This document shows, piece by piece, positions 49,347 to 62,660 of a stretch of DNA of 64,000 nucleotides. The notes beneath the pieces were generated by a model. It did no database searches, was not told the origin of the DNA, and saw only the letters and a list, made by a program, of their open reading frames with translations. The number at the start of each line of letters is the position of its first letter. The first letter of the stretch is position 1. Source of the stretch: Apostichopus japonicus (taxonomy: Eukaryota > Echinodermata > Holothuroidea > Aspidochirotida > Stichopodidae). The position numbers and the translations under genes are program-made. Location of the stretch: NCBI RefSeq assembly GCF_037975245.1, contig NC_092564.1:10020484-10084483 (forward strand). Direction: 5' to 3'.

Positions 49347-52300
49347 TTAGTATCTCCTGCCTCCTCCTCCTCCTCCACCCCCTCCTCCATAACGATTGTA
49401 GTTGTTACTTCCAAAAGAGGCTACAAAGGAAAGGGTAACATGGTACGGTTACAAAGGGAAAGCTAACAAAGACAAGCTTAGATGAGTCTAGATTTGTTTA
49501 CTATTTTCATCCAAATTTCTAATAATAAGGCAAAGAGTAACATGTACTTTCAGACTGATCAATTTGCAGGCCTGAAAAATGTACTAAGCAATCAATGCAG
49601 AATCATCAAGAAAAAAAAAGGTTTCAACATATCTTTGGGGTCTGGTGGTGCACATGCAGACTCGTTATCTAATTTGTTAGCCCCAAATGCTCCGAAATGC
49701 ACTTATTTTTGGGTCTGTTACACTAGCAGACTTGCCATTAAATGATAAGGCAGCCCAGACTCACATAAACTTAACATACAATTCCTTCAGTCTGGGAGAA
49801 TGCAGACTTGCATGTAAAAGGTCGATGCAAAGCATACGGCCAGCCCAAGTGGATGTCAGATTACGAAGAAAGTCTCAAAACTTTGGGCATGGGTCAATCT
49901 AACATTACAATACTTTGCTGGTGTCCACAGCCATGACTGCATTGATGGCTCTCTGATGATGATGATGATTTCAATGAAGGATCACCAGAATTCAAGTACG
50001 TCTATTTCTCACCAAAACGGACGAGAGACTTCACGCTGGTAGGGATGCCACATGGCATATATGTCACCCATCGATATTTGCTCTTCTCGAGCTATCCTGC
50101 TTACAAGAATACACAGTGCTTGTCTGTCTCTCTCTCTGTTGACCTGTAATGACCTTGGATTTCCCACCAAAACCAACAAAACTGTTGTGCTCACAGGGAT
50201 AATGCATGGTATCTATGTCACCTCCCTACAATATGAAGATGTTCTCTACAGACAAATGTACCTCATTTCATGCACCCTCTCATAGCATGAAAGTTCCCGA
50301 AGAAGTTGTAAAGATCATTCACCTTTTGCATGATAGTTGATGTTACAATGTTAATGGGGGGAAATAACGAGACATTAATTTAACTTAGTAAGTCATCGGT
50401 AAATTAATTGTCAGCTCATCCACCAGTTTGGAAACTAATCTTCACTTACACAGCAATCTTTCAGGGCAGATTTTGTTCTCATTTTCTTCATATAATACTA
50501 CATTCAACAAACAGCTGGTTAGTTGAGAGAATAGTGTTAATCAAATTGCTTGCAATGTCCTACAAAATTGACTTTGGAGTCATTTTTCAATGCATTGAAA
50601 AGTGACACAAATGATCATTACACAAAAAAAAGAACAGGAATAAATCTAGCTTAACTTGTATCATGGAGGATGTTTGCTGTTCATAACATCTTACCTCCAT
50701 AGGGACCACCTCCACCCACTCCTGAGCTCCTTTTACCACCTCTCACAGGTCCAAAGCTAGACCTTTGACTAGCATAACCATCATTGTACCCTCCTAATGG
50801 GTAGAAAGAAAAACATCTCTTTAGAGTCTCATCTGGAGAATTCTTAACAGACAAGTTCCAAAGTAAAAAATGCCAACTTTAGACATATTTTTGAGAGCCA
50901 CCAAGACTTAGTACACCTTGACTATCCGAGATACTGAGTACACCCTGACTATCAGTTTTTAGTAAAAACACAATTTGCGGGGCTAACATTCTAACATATT
51001 CAAGACAAACAGCGTAAGAGATTATAACTTATGAATAATTCATATGCAATTACCAGATGCAGCATATCCACCACCGAAGCCATCGCCCCTGTATCCTCCT
51101 CCTCCTGCTCCGCTATTACTACTAAACCCTCTGTTGTAGCCAGCTGTCAAAGCAAGAGGCGGGAAAAACATAGAACATGATGAGAAAAGCACTTTTAAAC
51201 AGATGTCAAGTTTACACATGAATAGTCTCACAGATATACTCTGTGTATGTTGCAGCTGTATCTGAACTTTGGGAAAGGTATTTTTGGGGGAGAAGGGCCA
51301 TTTAACCAACCCACAGGTGTAATGAATGGCTGTCCACATTTTGTTGTTGTAAGTTATGACTAGTTTACAGCTTTCAAAGTCATTATGAACAAAGAGACTG
51401 GGGGTGAATTAGTTTGCATGGTTTACTTCCTTATAGTAGGGAACTCCTGAGAGTGTTGTGAGAGTATGAAGTGAGAGTATATGGTTTGCTGCACATGTAT
51501 CAACATATGTCAGTACACAAACCTTTACTGTGTTATTTGTGTAGAGGACATTTTAGGCACTGTAAGGCCAAACCGAACATTTTAACTCCTGAGGGGCTGA
51601 AGTGGTCATATTAGGTCCTGAAGGGCTGGAGTGGACATTTTAGGTCCTGAAAGATCAAACTGAACATTTTATCTCCTGAGGGGCTGAAGTGGACATGTTA
51701 GGTCCGAAAAGGTTGGAATGGCCATTTCATGTACTGGAGGTCTGATGTGGACATCTTAGATCCTCAGTGGCTAAAATTGGACATTAGACCTTTTAGGATT
51801 GTCCCAAAAGGGAAAAAAGAAAACACAAATGGAAGCCAACCTCTACACGTGGATACAACATTTCAAAGCCATGATAGAATGGACAAAGAATCCTGACCCA
51901 AATGGAGTAAGCTTACCTTGGCCCCCATTGTAACTGTCATCATAACCACCTTGTCTTCCAAACCCATCATTATACCCTCCACCTCCTGTGAATAGTTGAA
52001 GAAAGTAAAGAAACTTAAATGAGATTGACCTGTTCAGGTCTAAAAAAAAGAAAGTGTCCACTGCCCCCCCCCCTCTCCCTCCCTCACCTAACCTATATTT
52101 TACTTCTTTTCTTTTTACTCTTTAACATTCATGTCAGCTAGAAAATATGTTCATGAACTTGACGTCATAAATATTTCTAAAACTAAATGAGAATAATATG
52201 AATCATAAAACTAACCAGAAGGATAATAGGCTTCTGGACTCCTTGCGATATTTTATATGAGAAGATTTAATGTCAACCGGATGCAAAACAATAGCGTCAT

Positions 52301-55300
52301 TGAAGTCAATAGTGTGGACCTATGTACCAAGTGTGTACCTTATACATGCTTAAAAGGTTTGAAGTTATTGTGTTTACAAAGATTGCAGACTATTTACTTT
52401 TGAAGGCAACAAATGACCTTTCACCTCCACAGAAATAAATAGAGCAGGATTCTTGTTCTCAAAAACATTACCAAAGTTTAAAACATATCAAACTTTCAAT
52501 GCCAGTCATTAGTTCAAAAAGCCGATTGAATCAAGGATTCCTCTCAATACATGGTACTCACTGAATACTACTGTCAAAAGCTAACTTTGTCAATCTATAT
52601 ATCTCCCAGTCTTCATTTATATATTTTGATATTTTAATTGGAAGCAGTATAATCTCTCTTTACACCACTAAAGCAATATATTGCCCATGTTTTTTCTTAA
52701 CAATATATCGCAGGTCTGTCAAATTTTTTCCCCAAAATTTTACTAAAAATCTCATGTTAATGTTTGACCATAATATCAACTTACCACCAAAATTGTCTCT
52801 TTGATTTCTGCCACCACCACCATACCTGTCTTCTATAAAAATTAAGAAATATATGTAATAAATAAACAACCCAGAAAGCCAAGTTGGCAATGTCATTCCT
52901 TGCAATACAATTTGCTCAAAATTCCAAATAACATCTAACAAATTTAGAACAAGCGAGTTAAATTTGTCCAAGAATTAAGCAAAAAAAAGATCACAGATTT
53001 CCAGCTCTCCCATTTGTAGCGATAAACCATTTCATTCACTGGTAAGGATTTTATAGAATCTTATCCTCAAATGTTTCAATATCCAGAACGAACAGTCTTC
53101 CTATTTCAAATATAGACACAAATATGTATGAATAAAAGGACATTTTCTTTTAAAAAAAAACACAAGTTTAAAATTTGTGTAGCAGCTGTTTTCTGTGTAA
53201 GGGATGGAACTGCAATACATCTATCTTTGCACTTGTATAGCAAATAACCTATTTCGCATAGCATTTTCAGTCCCCATAGAAAGAAATTGGAAAATATAAT
53301 ACTAGCCAGTGATAAACATATATCCTGCTTAAGTTTTTTATGCAAAATTTGAAAAGTGGCAACTTTTATATTTTTCATAGAAATGGTACAGCTCATTCTG
53401 TTATTGCTTAGTCTTCCTTGTGACCATTACTGGGGGGATGTTTTTTATAGCCAACATACCTGCAAATCCACGGTTACCACCCCCTCCATAGGGAAGGCAT
53501 CCCCCTCCGAATGCACCGGCTCCTCCAAAGCCACCACCTCCGCCGTAACCACGAGGAACAAAACCTGTAGGTCCACCAAAGCCACCGTCAAACCCACCTA
53601 AACAAACAAAAAAGTTACAAGAACATCAGCACATTTTCTACTTCAAACAGTCCACAACATACCGCATTGCAGTATTAATCAACATAGGAAGATTAGCATG
53701 TTTTGTGTAATTAACAAGCCCCCCACCCTACCCCCCCTCCCCCAAGGGGAAATTTGCAAGTAGTCTCTTTTCTTTCACAACACATTACAGTACTCACATA
53801 GTTCAATTAGATTCATATTTCACATATTGAGGCTATAAACAAAGTCTGTAGTTACGTCTACCCTCAATGCTAGTAACCACTTTATTTAATTTTTTTGTGT
53901 GATGAAATGTTTGAGAATTGGAGGAGACCCCCCCCCCCACCACCCCCATCCAGAGATATAAGCATCACTCTGAAATCACTGAACAGTGCCAGGAATAGAG
54001 AGAATATTTGTTTCTGAGATTCTCAATTTTTTCTTTTTCCCTTCTCCCACTTGACATCACCAGGAAGATTATTGTCAAAGAAATGCTGTAAAATTACTTG
54101 GGAAAAGCTGTCTTTTGTTTGATTGCTCTGTCTACGTCACTACCAGTTATTTTCCCTCTAAGTGCTTAGCAATTCAATCGACACTTTACCTCTCATTCTG
54201 TCACCCATACCACCTCCACGATCTCTTCCACCTTTTGTTTGGGGAGTTGCTTTTTTTACTTCAAGTGATACCCCACCTATAGTATGGGTCTTCATTGCTG
54301 AAAGAAAGTAAGAATAACATACAGACTTAGTGTATTAGTAGATCCACAACTGACCACAGATGTGCTAAGGCCAAGCGGCAGCAGCAGCACAAACAGCATC
54401 TTAAACATTTTGGCCTGGCACTATTTTTGATGATTAATTTAACAAATTTTAAATTACCAAAATATGGGTGAATACTACAAGTTTGGCAAAGAAGTTAGCT
54501 CAGAATAGGAAAATAGATAGCACCATTTGTCATCTTAGCATACTTCATTTGCAAAACTTTTCCATCTCATCCCTTGGACCCCTTCCTCAGGACGTAAATC
54601 ACACTACTACACAAATCTGCCCAGCACTCAAATATTCCTGAGCATATCCCTGGTGACTGCATGCTTTTGTCATGTCAAGACGTTAGAATAATGCAGTTGT
54701 TTCCAAAGAATAAAGCAGGCCTTCAGCAAAGCCCCCCCCCCACCCCCCACCAAAAAAAGAAAAGAAATTTTGTAGTATTTGCAAAACTAGAATACTTGAC
54801 CTTACGTTCCATTTACCTGAAAGGAACTTTTCTATCAAGGAAGAGAATTTGTCGCTGATTTTTATGTAGGAATCCCTAGATGTTCAAAATCTTTTGACAA
54901 ATAAATATCTTGTGCTGGAAAAAGGGTAGGGGCAGAGGATCTAGTGGCATGACAATATGTCAAACAAGTTTATTACCTTGTAATGTACTCAAATGAGTTC
55001 AATTCCATACAAGTTCCATATATCAGTGAACTAAATGCATAATTAACAACAGGATCAATTGCTGTTATAAAATGCTACTTCTCTCAAGCTGTTTATACTA
55101 TATCTTTATCCCTCTGTTTTTTGTTCGTTATTTTTTGGGCGCTTCTTGTTAGAAGACAAGTAAGACAGCCTTACATTTCACCAACCAACTATTAAAATTA
55201 ACATACTCTCCTAATGATGCTTGCCCAAGTAGATTTCTGCCACAAACTGGTCTTCCTATTTCAGCCTTTTAGTCATTTTTCACTAGTCATACTGTACACC

Positions 55301-56768
55301 CCCAATCAAGCAAACAGCCACAGCCCAAAGAGCATACAAAAGTCATCAGACTCACCAACGAGAGTATCTACGATATCGTAATCTGTAAATTCAACAAATG
55401 CAAATCCACGTATTTTATTCCGATCGGCGCTCTGTTTGGGAATGATAACGTTTTTGACTTCTCCGTGTTGACTAAAGTATTCTTTTAGGTCTTCTTCTCT
55501 CAACGAGCCGATGCCGTAGATGTAAATTTTCATGGTCTCTTCGTTAACCGTTGGATCCTTCTCGGAATCCTGACCAGAAAAAGAATATTCACAGAAAGTT
55601 ATCAGGCTTCAATGTCTGAATGTCTGCCTCAAAAGCACAGTACTGTCTTTCTGACATTAATAAACCAATCACCAGTATCAATAAAAGTCTGCAATATGGT
55701 AATCCATCATATGATAGAGTAATGAGAAACACACAATGAATGCAAGCTTCAATATAAGCTCATGCAACCCACTTAAAAAAAAAGCCAAAACCTGTGTGAA
55801 ACCCTGAAGTCGCTAGTTCTAGCAAAAGAAGCATTGGGTCATTGTGTTTTAAATTTCTCGTCAAGTTTTTGGTGTTGATGGACTTACTGAAATATATATG
55901 TTAAACTATGATAATCCAAACTCTCGATTTGTAGAACCGGCTATTCCTACATTAACAAAAGAGTTATCTTCCCATAACACCTTCACAACATTAATAAATG
56001 TTCATTAATCTAGCGTTTGTGTGCCTAGCATTCTTGACAAGAACATCTAAAGTTGTCAGTGAGTTCTCATCTTGTTATCAGTATTAGGCTAGGATAAAAC
56101 TACTGACACTAGTGTTTCCTGTACTATAGTAAGAGAAATATACAGCGTAACAGCGATGATATATGGAATACTGAACATGCGTTCAGAGTCGTGAAAGTAT
56201 GCTGAAAATGTCAGAGGAAGTTACACTACGCCTGTTGTCATTTTCTATGTGGCAGTTGGACTTTTCTACGTCAAGTTTGTGAGACACTTGCAAACTTCTT
56301 AGAAGAGTAAGTACTTTAACATCTATGTATAGCTGCTGAATGAAAAGTATGAGCATTTCAAACACACAGACTTATGAAAGCCAACATAAAACAAACAGGG
56401 GAGTCACTGAATACTGGCTGAGTTCTGTGCAAGTACTGCAGTGATACTAACATGCATAAAAGACAAGTAGAGACTTGACTTACTTCTCTAGCCATTGCTC
56501 TTTTAATATCAATCTCCCTGCCATTCATCTTTATCTTTTCCCTTTTACGAGCATCCAGCACAGCCTGTGTTTCCTGTGCTGTTTGGAAGGTGACAAAACC
56601 AAATCCTCTAGAACGAGATGGAGTTGGGTCATCTCGTCTGGTTGGGTCTCTGATGACTACGCAATCCACAATTTTACCGTAATGTTGAAAGGCCTCCTTG
56701 ATATCATCTTCAGTCGTGGAAAAACTGAGGCCACCAAGAAATAACTTTCTCATCCTCTCTGAGTCAGA
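49347..56768 (-). CDS. hnRNP A/B-type RNA-binding protein B (9 coding exons, about 369 aa)
   Basis: Exons in transcript order: 56768-56484, 55569-55356, 54297-54190, 53597-53460, 52832-52785, 51985-51917, 51143-51054, 50793-50695, 49420-49347; 1,125 nt with compatible phases to TAA at 49349-49347. RRM1 has L-F-L-G-G-L and R-G-F-G-F-V-T-F. RRM2 has I-Y-I-Y-G-I and R-G-F-A-F-V-E-F. The rest is a Gly-rich tail with an M9-like exon (50793-50695), ending G-R-R-Y. The likely start is ATG 56753-56751 (M-R-K-L-F-L), because the only upstream exon I can find is non-coding; five in-frame codons precede it in the exon. RRM1 has an extra R-D-D-P-T-P-S stretch before RNP1 compared with hnRNP A1. Role as for gene A. 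Confidence 0.9.
50695..53597 (-). CDS. hnRNP B exons: glycine-rich tail and PY-NLS
   Basis: Phase 1-1 exons 53597-53460, 52832-52785, 51985-51917, 51143-51054 and 50793-50695 encode Gly-rich blocks with R-G-F, G-G-Y and F-G motifs. Exon 50793-50695 contains S-S-F-G-P-V-R-G-G and ends G-G-P-Y-G, the counterpart of gene A exon 32860-32750. Skipping any one keeps frame. Confidence 0.87.
51546..51795. repeat. Degenerate tandem repeat, unit about 35-37 bp
   Basis: About seven diverged copies of a unit around gacattttaggtcctgaagg and ggctgaagtg, in an intron of hnRNP gene B. Confidence 0.75.
54190..55569 (-). CDS. hnRNP B exons: RRM2
   Basis: Exons 55569-55356 (starts D-S-E-K-D-P) and 54297-54190 encode RRM2. 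The phase-1 junction lies at the same place as in gene A, just before the last strand (S-L-E-V-K-K-A-T-P). The second exon also opens the glycine/arginine-rich tail. Confidence 0.92.
56484..56768 (-). CDS. hnRNP B exon: RRM1
   Basis: A 285-nt exon ending phase 0, holding RRM1 from R-K-L-F-L-G-G-L-S to A-M-A-R-E. It is closer to vertebrate hnRNP A1/A2 than gene A's RRM1 is (D-C-V-V-I-R-D-P, R-S-R-G-F-G-F-V-T-F). It contains about eight extra residues between D-P and the RNP1 motif. Confidence 0.92.
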
Positions 56769-58611
56769 CTTCAAATAGATCAAAGAGATCAATGTTAGTG
56801 ATTGCTTTCATACAAGCAAATTGGTATAATCTATTAACACTAGAAAGGGGAACTAAAAGGGTATATTATTGAGAAAAGTTTACTGGCTTGTATCTTGAAT
56901 TCTTCACTACAAGTCAGTTTCTAAAGACACATCCAAGTTCCAACACAATCAGATAATTATAGGCAATTTAATATGAAACATCAGGAATTAAAACATGAAC
57001 TATCATTAGGATTTATGGGATAAAACTCCTCTTACAGATTTTCACATGTGAAGTACATTGTATATATCCTATGCCGAAGCCTCCAGAAGATCAAGGGAGG
57101 CTTTTGTTATTTGGAGCTTCTTTGGTGATCACAATTGAACACTTACATCATAACAGCCAAGACATCATAACCAATTTGAATTTATTTTCATGGCAAACTT
57201 TCTATATCTATGTAGGACAGCCATATGCAAAGATCACAGAATCTAGATTGTCACTTAAAAATAACAAAAAATTCTCTGTTCGTTAAAGCAGAAAAATTAT
57301 GTACTGTTGAAGTTCAATGTTTTACTACTGTAAGTTGTCCACTAAGTTGAAGAACTGCATGGTCTTAATTTGTTATTCACAAGGTTGTTGATTCCATTGA
57401 TGTATTGCATTATTCCATTGATGTATTCCTACATGTTGGATTTTTAGAATCTGTTTCATGAAGTGGGTTAGTTTAGAGGTGGAAGCATCAAACACAAGAT
57501 ATATTGATAGTATGTTTATGTCACTTGTGTTTTTGTGTATGGTCACCAAAACCAGCTCTTAGAAAGTTGATTGAAAATGACTTTGTTACTCATGCTTTGG
57601 TTCTAAAAGTAATGATGGCAACTTCCTCAGATGCTCCCAAGTAACTCACTTGTTTTCTATTCCTTCAGTACTTCATGCAGAACTTTTCACTGACATTTTC
57701 ACAAGCTTGGTATCATACTTCATCATTAAAATAGAGTTTAAAATAGAGTTTAAAATAGAACTTAAAATAAAGTTAACAAAGACCCTAACAGGATTTGAAG
57801 GACACAGGAGTTAAGCTGTGAACCTCACATGGCGAACAGCAAATAGTCAGGATCTTGAAACCCTTTTCTCAATAAACATGGGACAAAAACGAAAGGGGCA
57901 TAACGGTGAAGCGCATTTGCCAAAAATGTTGTAAATGGAGCTTAGCTAAGGAATAATAGCAGCAAACATTATCCAAGATAAAATCAACAATTTGGGCATT
58001 CTTAAAAACTTGCCTATAAAAGGTATCTTAAACTGAAGGAGATAAGCAAAGAAGTAAAGGTTATAAATTATGAGGTATAATAATTAAATGCCAATGGGGG
58101 AAAAATACAGCTTTGATTTATTTCTGCCTTGAAAAGGTTTGGTACCCAAATAGCTTCAAGAGCTTGCATGTATGAGAACATGAAACGAATCACACAGGGA
58201 GAGATGTTATGTGGTCAACAGTCTGAGTTAATTTCTAATCACTGTGTATAATGAATTCGCAATGGAATTCATGGTGTCTTTAATTTTACATGTTGTACTA
58301 ATAATGTTATACAATAGTTCACTTCCTATCTTGAATATGTTAAAGATATCATATACTAAACCTATTCTAGGCCTAACATGGCCACCAGACTAGTGTTTAT
58401 ATTTAGACACAGGAAAATACCATTTCTAGCCTAGGCCTATGCTAATTGTAAACTAGGCCTGTGAAACAACCCTGCTGCATGGAAAATCCAAGCTAGCTTA
58501 GGCAATCTACTTTATGCTATAGCATTAAATTATTCCACCTTGCATAACAAACAATAGAAACAAATGTTAGCATCAATGATCACGGTATAAGTTACAACCG
58601 ATTTATTCCGG

Positions 58612-58661
58612 CCTACTGTAGTGTAAGTGTAACTTTCTATTGTTACTAACACTACAGTAGG
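58612..58661. repeat. Inverted repeat with perfect 13-bp arms
   Basis: cctactgtagtgt at 58612-58624 pairs with acactacagtagg at 58649-58661; further imperfect pairing lies inside. It sits in an AGGCCTA-rich patch in the presumed first intron of hnRNP gene B. Confidence 0.8.
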
Positions 58662-59109
58662 CTACAGCAGGCCAATTGTCAATGTTAGCGCGGCCTAGCC
58701 TAACATTACCAGTTAGGCCCTGCCGACCTAGGCTAAGCGAATATGATTGTTATACCTAAACAAGATCTAAATAAGCTTGTTATCACAGTCTTTTTAGCAC
58801 ATATGGGCGGGCAAGGCCGTATTTTAAATACGAAATATAGGACATGAGTACCGATTCGTCATTTGTATCCATCTCTGTGCGTATTCTTCAACACTGTTTT
58901 TATGTAGTTTCCGTGTCTTACCACTTGGATCAGAATCGGCGTTGGGAATGAACACTGTCGACTGACGAAATATAACAGTTAATGGACGCGAAATATGTAA
59001 AAAACCAAATGCAATATACAATCCAGGGAAGTCTTTTATTCCTTCATCACTTGTTGTCATATGCGTAGGAGGCGTGGTAGTAACAAATTTAAACGAAATT
59101 ATTACTCAC

Positions 59110-59205
59110 CACTGTTCGTCTAGCACAGCAAAAATAACTCCGGTCCACTGGGTCGGTCCGTTGCGGAATAACTTATATCGGATCCATCCATAATAAAAAG
59201 TTATG
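59110..59205 (-). other. Candidate non-coding first exon of hnRNP gene B
   Basis: Minus-strand sequence ends at a strong donor (cagtg|gtgagtaat, exon end at 59110). It contains a short upstream frame starting M-D-G-S-D that stops after about 23 codons, before the donor. No frame joins RRM1 through this exon, so it would be 5' UTR. The 5' limit is unknown. Confidence 0.4.
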
Positions 59206-59519
59206 TTTAGATCCTTTCACAAATAACGAAAAGTTAATATAACGAAATGAAGGAATGCGTTTCCAATAAAATATATCTCAAGCGGTCGGATATGAACGTT
59301 TCTCAAGGTAATAAGAATTATCCGATCGAAAGTAAATATAAGGCGATAAATGTAGGCGATTAAGTAAATATAAGGCGATTAATGTAGGCGATTAACGTCG
59401 TTGGTAGCTCGTCGTGTTGAGCGGTCGAAGTGGTGTAAGTTCGAACTAGCGATACCACAAGGGTATTTGAGGGCGCTAACAGTTGACGGAAAGAGTAGCG
59501 GTGTCAAATTACGCCGCTA

Positions 59520-60288
59520 CAGGGGTATTGGGGGGGGGGAGCTGCAGCCCCAACCCAATTTTTTTTTTTGAAAATTCGGGCAATATACTGAGAATTTTTT
59601 GGGCACCTACTGAAAGAAAAATAATTTGCAATGTGTTTTTCAATGGTTAAACTACTTGTGTTAAAGGCATTGAAGACTCGCCCCAAACCGCGTGCGGCCA
59701 TCTGAAAAAGTTAACTTTCTGTTGCTTGCAAGTGACGTTTTGTTCGTGTCACTACAAAATGCAGACAGTAATGAAAAGTGATACCTTGTTATCTTTAGCT
59801 GGACCTGAGATACCCATCGCTGTATCGTTTGTACACAGTGCTGTGTGTATTGACCGCAGCTGTATGTACTGACTGTACACTAGTGTCTAATTATCGACGG
59901 TAGCAAGCTGTGTGTGTACTTTCTGGGATCGATGGTGGTGTCTAACACTTCTGTTACACCTCATACGAAAATAGGTCAGATTACCGGCATTAGACGTTCC
60001 CTTTTGCGCGAGTCTTCACACCCTTTAAACTGATATTATTATCATTATTACTGTAACGACTTTCCCAATAATTATAACCAATATGGAAGGGTAATAACAC
60101 GGCAAATGACTGTATGTTATTGGCATGCGGTGTAATAAATGATGCATGCCTATATGATATGCACCTTAAGGTGTTGAACGCGCGCAGAGCGCGCGAAAAA
60201 CTTTGGTTATATTTTTCGGCAAGTCGTTACAGGCCCCCCCCCCCCCAAAAAAAATCAAATTGGGCTCCTACGCCTATGCATGTTGCTC
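59520..60288. mobile_element. Longer relative of the 9.8-kb hAT MITE
   Basis: It shares with 9843-10203 the segments ggcacctactgaaagaaaaa, aataacac(a/g)gcaaatg, attggcatgc, gatgcatgcctata and the right end ctacgcctatg, in the same order and orientation. It has about 430 bp more sequence in the middle (roughly 59650-60080). The left inverted terminus is not recognisable, and no TSD was found. Confidence 0.75.
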
Positions 60289-62652
60289 ATAACTGTTGTT
60301 CATCACGGTTGTTGATACCACAGGTGGGAGGCCGGTGGTATTTGAAACCAAAAATTCAACCCTGTGTTTCCGCCCGTAGAACCTTGTAATTATTTTGACT
60401 AACCACATGTCCATGCACATGTCCAATACCATTAAAATACTACTCCGACATTATAGAATTTATTAAATCAGTTTTTAAAGTTGTTTAATTTGCCATTCAC
60501 AGACACCAGACTATGAACGCGACACAACCACATTTAGTACAACAGAAGCAATTTGTTCAGTACAACGACTGTGTGATATTGTAAGCATAAACAATGAAAC
60601 CAACACAAAAGTTAAAAACCGGGTACGAGAGGGGCATGGTCCGCCCGTGGTCAGGGTACAACCTTTACTTATATGGTATCATAACTTGTATTATATATAC
60701 ATATGCTTTGTCGTTTTGGGGCCAAATTATTTAATCACTGTTTCGTAATTTGGGAACATCAGGCTCAGGTCAGGCTGAAAATCAATAAGTGGCTTGCTCA
60801 CACAGAAGCCTAAAACTACACATTTGGTACATACACTGACATTGGAGCATGGATTATAAGATAAACATTTGTATAAACCACTGATTTTTTTTTACTGCAG
60901 TAATTCGGGAAATTACCCATTTCCTGATATTATGGTAAATTCCAAACGTATGTGGTTATTATACCCCAGTGAAGATTTTTTTTAATACTTGATCTCTCAA
61001 CCCATCGTTGCATGAAAAGCTACATGCATACATTGACAGATAGCAATGTGAAATGTATAGAGCATATAAGAGTAATCAAGAGCTGCCTGTTTTTTGGTAT
61101 ACATTATACATTTGTTTATGTTTTAAGCTTTGTTTCATTGAGGGTAACTCTATTATTGAAGCAAATGTTACTGTTCTGGTCAAGACCATAGTTTACAAAT
61201 TTACTGAAATACTGAGTATGGGGGAATGAAAACATTAACTAATTTTATCGGAAGATTTTTTTTCTGTTGCCAGACGAAGAAATATAACTAGTCTTAGTTC
61301 AAGTCTGCCTTACATGGCTTAATTTCCATTTTGTAATAACTGGGTGCTGTAAATTGTTAAACTGTAAAAGTGGATGCAATCCGCGTGTATAGGTCTAGAA
61401 TACATCAGTGCGGCTCTAAATAGTTTGCAGGGAGATGAAAACACTACCAGGGAAATGTGAAGAACAGCTACTTGGCAAAAATTTACGACGAGTCTCAATT
61501 CCAATCGCTTCCATCATTCAGTTACTTTAACATACATTTGCCGGACTTGAGAAATTTGAGCTTCCATGATTTCAGGAGAAAGCTTGGTGTAAACATTATT
61601 CTAATTGCCCCAATATTTTAACATGTAAGAATTTGCTAAAATTGACTTTTCAACAGCCTATTTTAATGGAGGCTCTACTCATTCGAAATTATCCTCTTAG
61701 ACTAAAAAATTTATATTTTTTTCGAGGTAAACAGCTTAAAAATAGACCTGAAATATTGTTTAAAACTTAACAATGTTTCAAATGGTTATTAGAACAATAT
61801 CGATAGAAACCCCAACAATATGTATACTGATATCCTTTAATTGTCTGAAAACATATCATACCACAATGGGAGAAGTCAGAGAGAAGATAAACATTGTCGG
61901 GAAAATATGCCAACATGCCAAGTGGACCTACTGATGTGACCTTCCCCGCCCCCTTAATTTTAAGTCATCATCAGTTCTTTTCTCAGCTTGAATAATGAAG
62001 AGGATGAAATAAATGCTACTGGTGGTCTAATATTCAGGAGAATTGAAGATGATTTAAAATTCCCGGGTGAAACAGGAAAGATTCCATGGGAGCTGGGTTG
62101 GTGCATGTGTGCCATGCATAACTTCAACCTTTTCTGGCAGAATATCTCAATGGTCATGGTGGTAATATTTGTGTGTAGTTTGATATCCCAAGCCACCAGC
62201 TATCAGATGGTGGGAACTAGGGCCAAATACGTTGATATGGAATTACTGACACTTATTACATGAAGGAGAGATAGGATTGCACGGCAGTTGACATGTAAAC
62301 TTGATAGGATTTGAAACCAGTACAATACTTGTAGGAATCATTGAAGTATGTGGTCAGAGTAAGAGGGTATTTAGTCACAATTATTCGTCACAATTATTGC
62401 TCATATTCAAATAGTTATATAGAATAACCCCCTCCCTGCCCCACCCATCCTTTTATGACGTATTGTAGTAGCATACAAATTGTGGCAAGAGAAAGAAGTT
62501 GGTCAAACTGAGCAGGCACTCAAATTATTCTGAACACTTTTCTGGCATTGTGGACATGTGACTGATCTATACAGCACATATGATTTTCCAAGTATTTGAT
62601 TTTACAAGATATTTTACAGATTTAAAAGCTTACATATATCAGGTTCGTATTG
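60289..62652. other. Intergenic stretch, no gene seen
   Basis: AT-rich, with no exon-like frames that match known families. An 80-90 codon plus-strand open stretch at 61988-62263 has no recognisable domain. Confidence 0.4.
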
Positions 62653-62660
62653 TGGTGTAG

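Noticed and set aside
49482..50605. Several short plus-strand frames opposite hnRNP gene B introns
   Set aside because: They lie antisense within an intron and lack any protein-family signal.
58824..59060. 78-codon minus-strand frame beginning M-T-T-S-D-E-G as first coding exon of hnRNP B
   Set aside because: No family-like sequence, and no convincing donor that would join the RRM1 exon in frame.
59495..59520. Short inverted repeat gtagcgg / ccgctac as left terminus of the 59.5-kb element
   Set aside because: Arms are only 7 bp and do not match the right terminus ctacgcctatg; no duplication flanks it.
61988..62263. 91-codon plus-strand frame with a hydrophobic stretch
   Set aside because: No recognisable family, no partner exons or splice context; chance open frame is likely.
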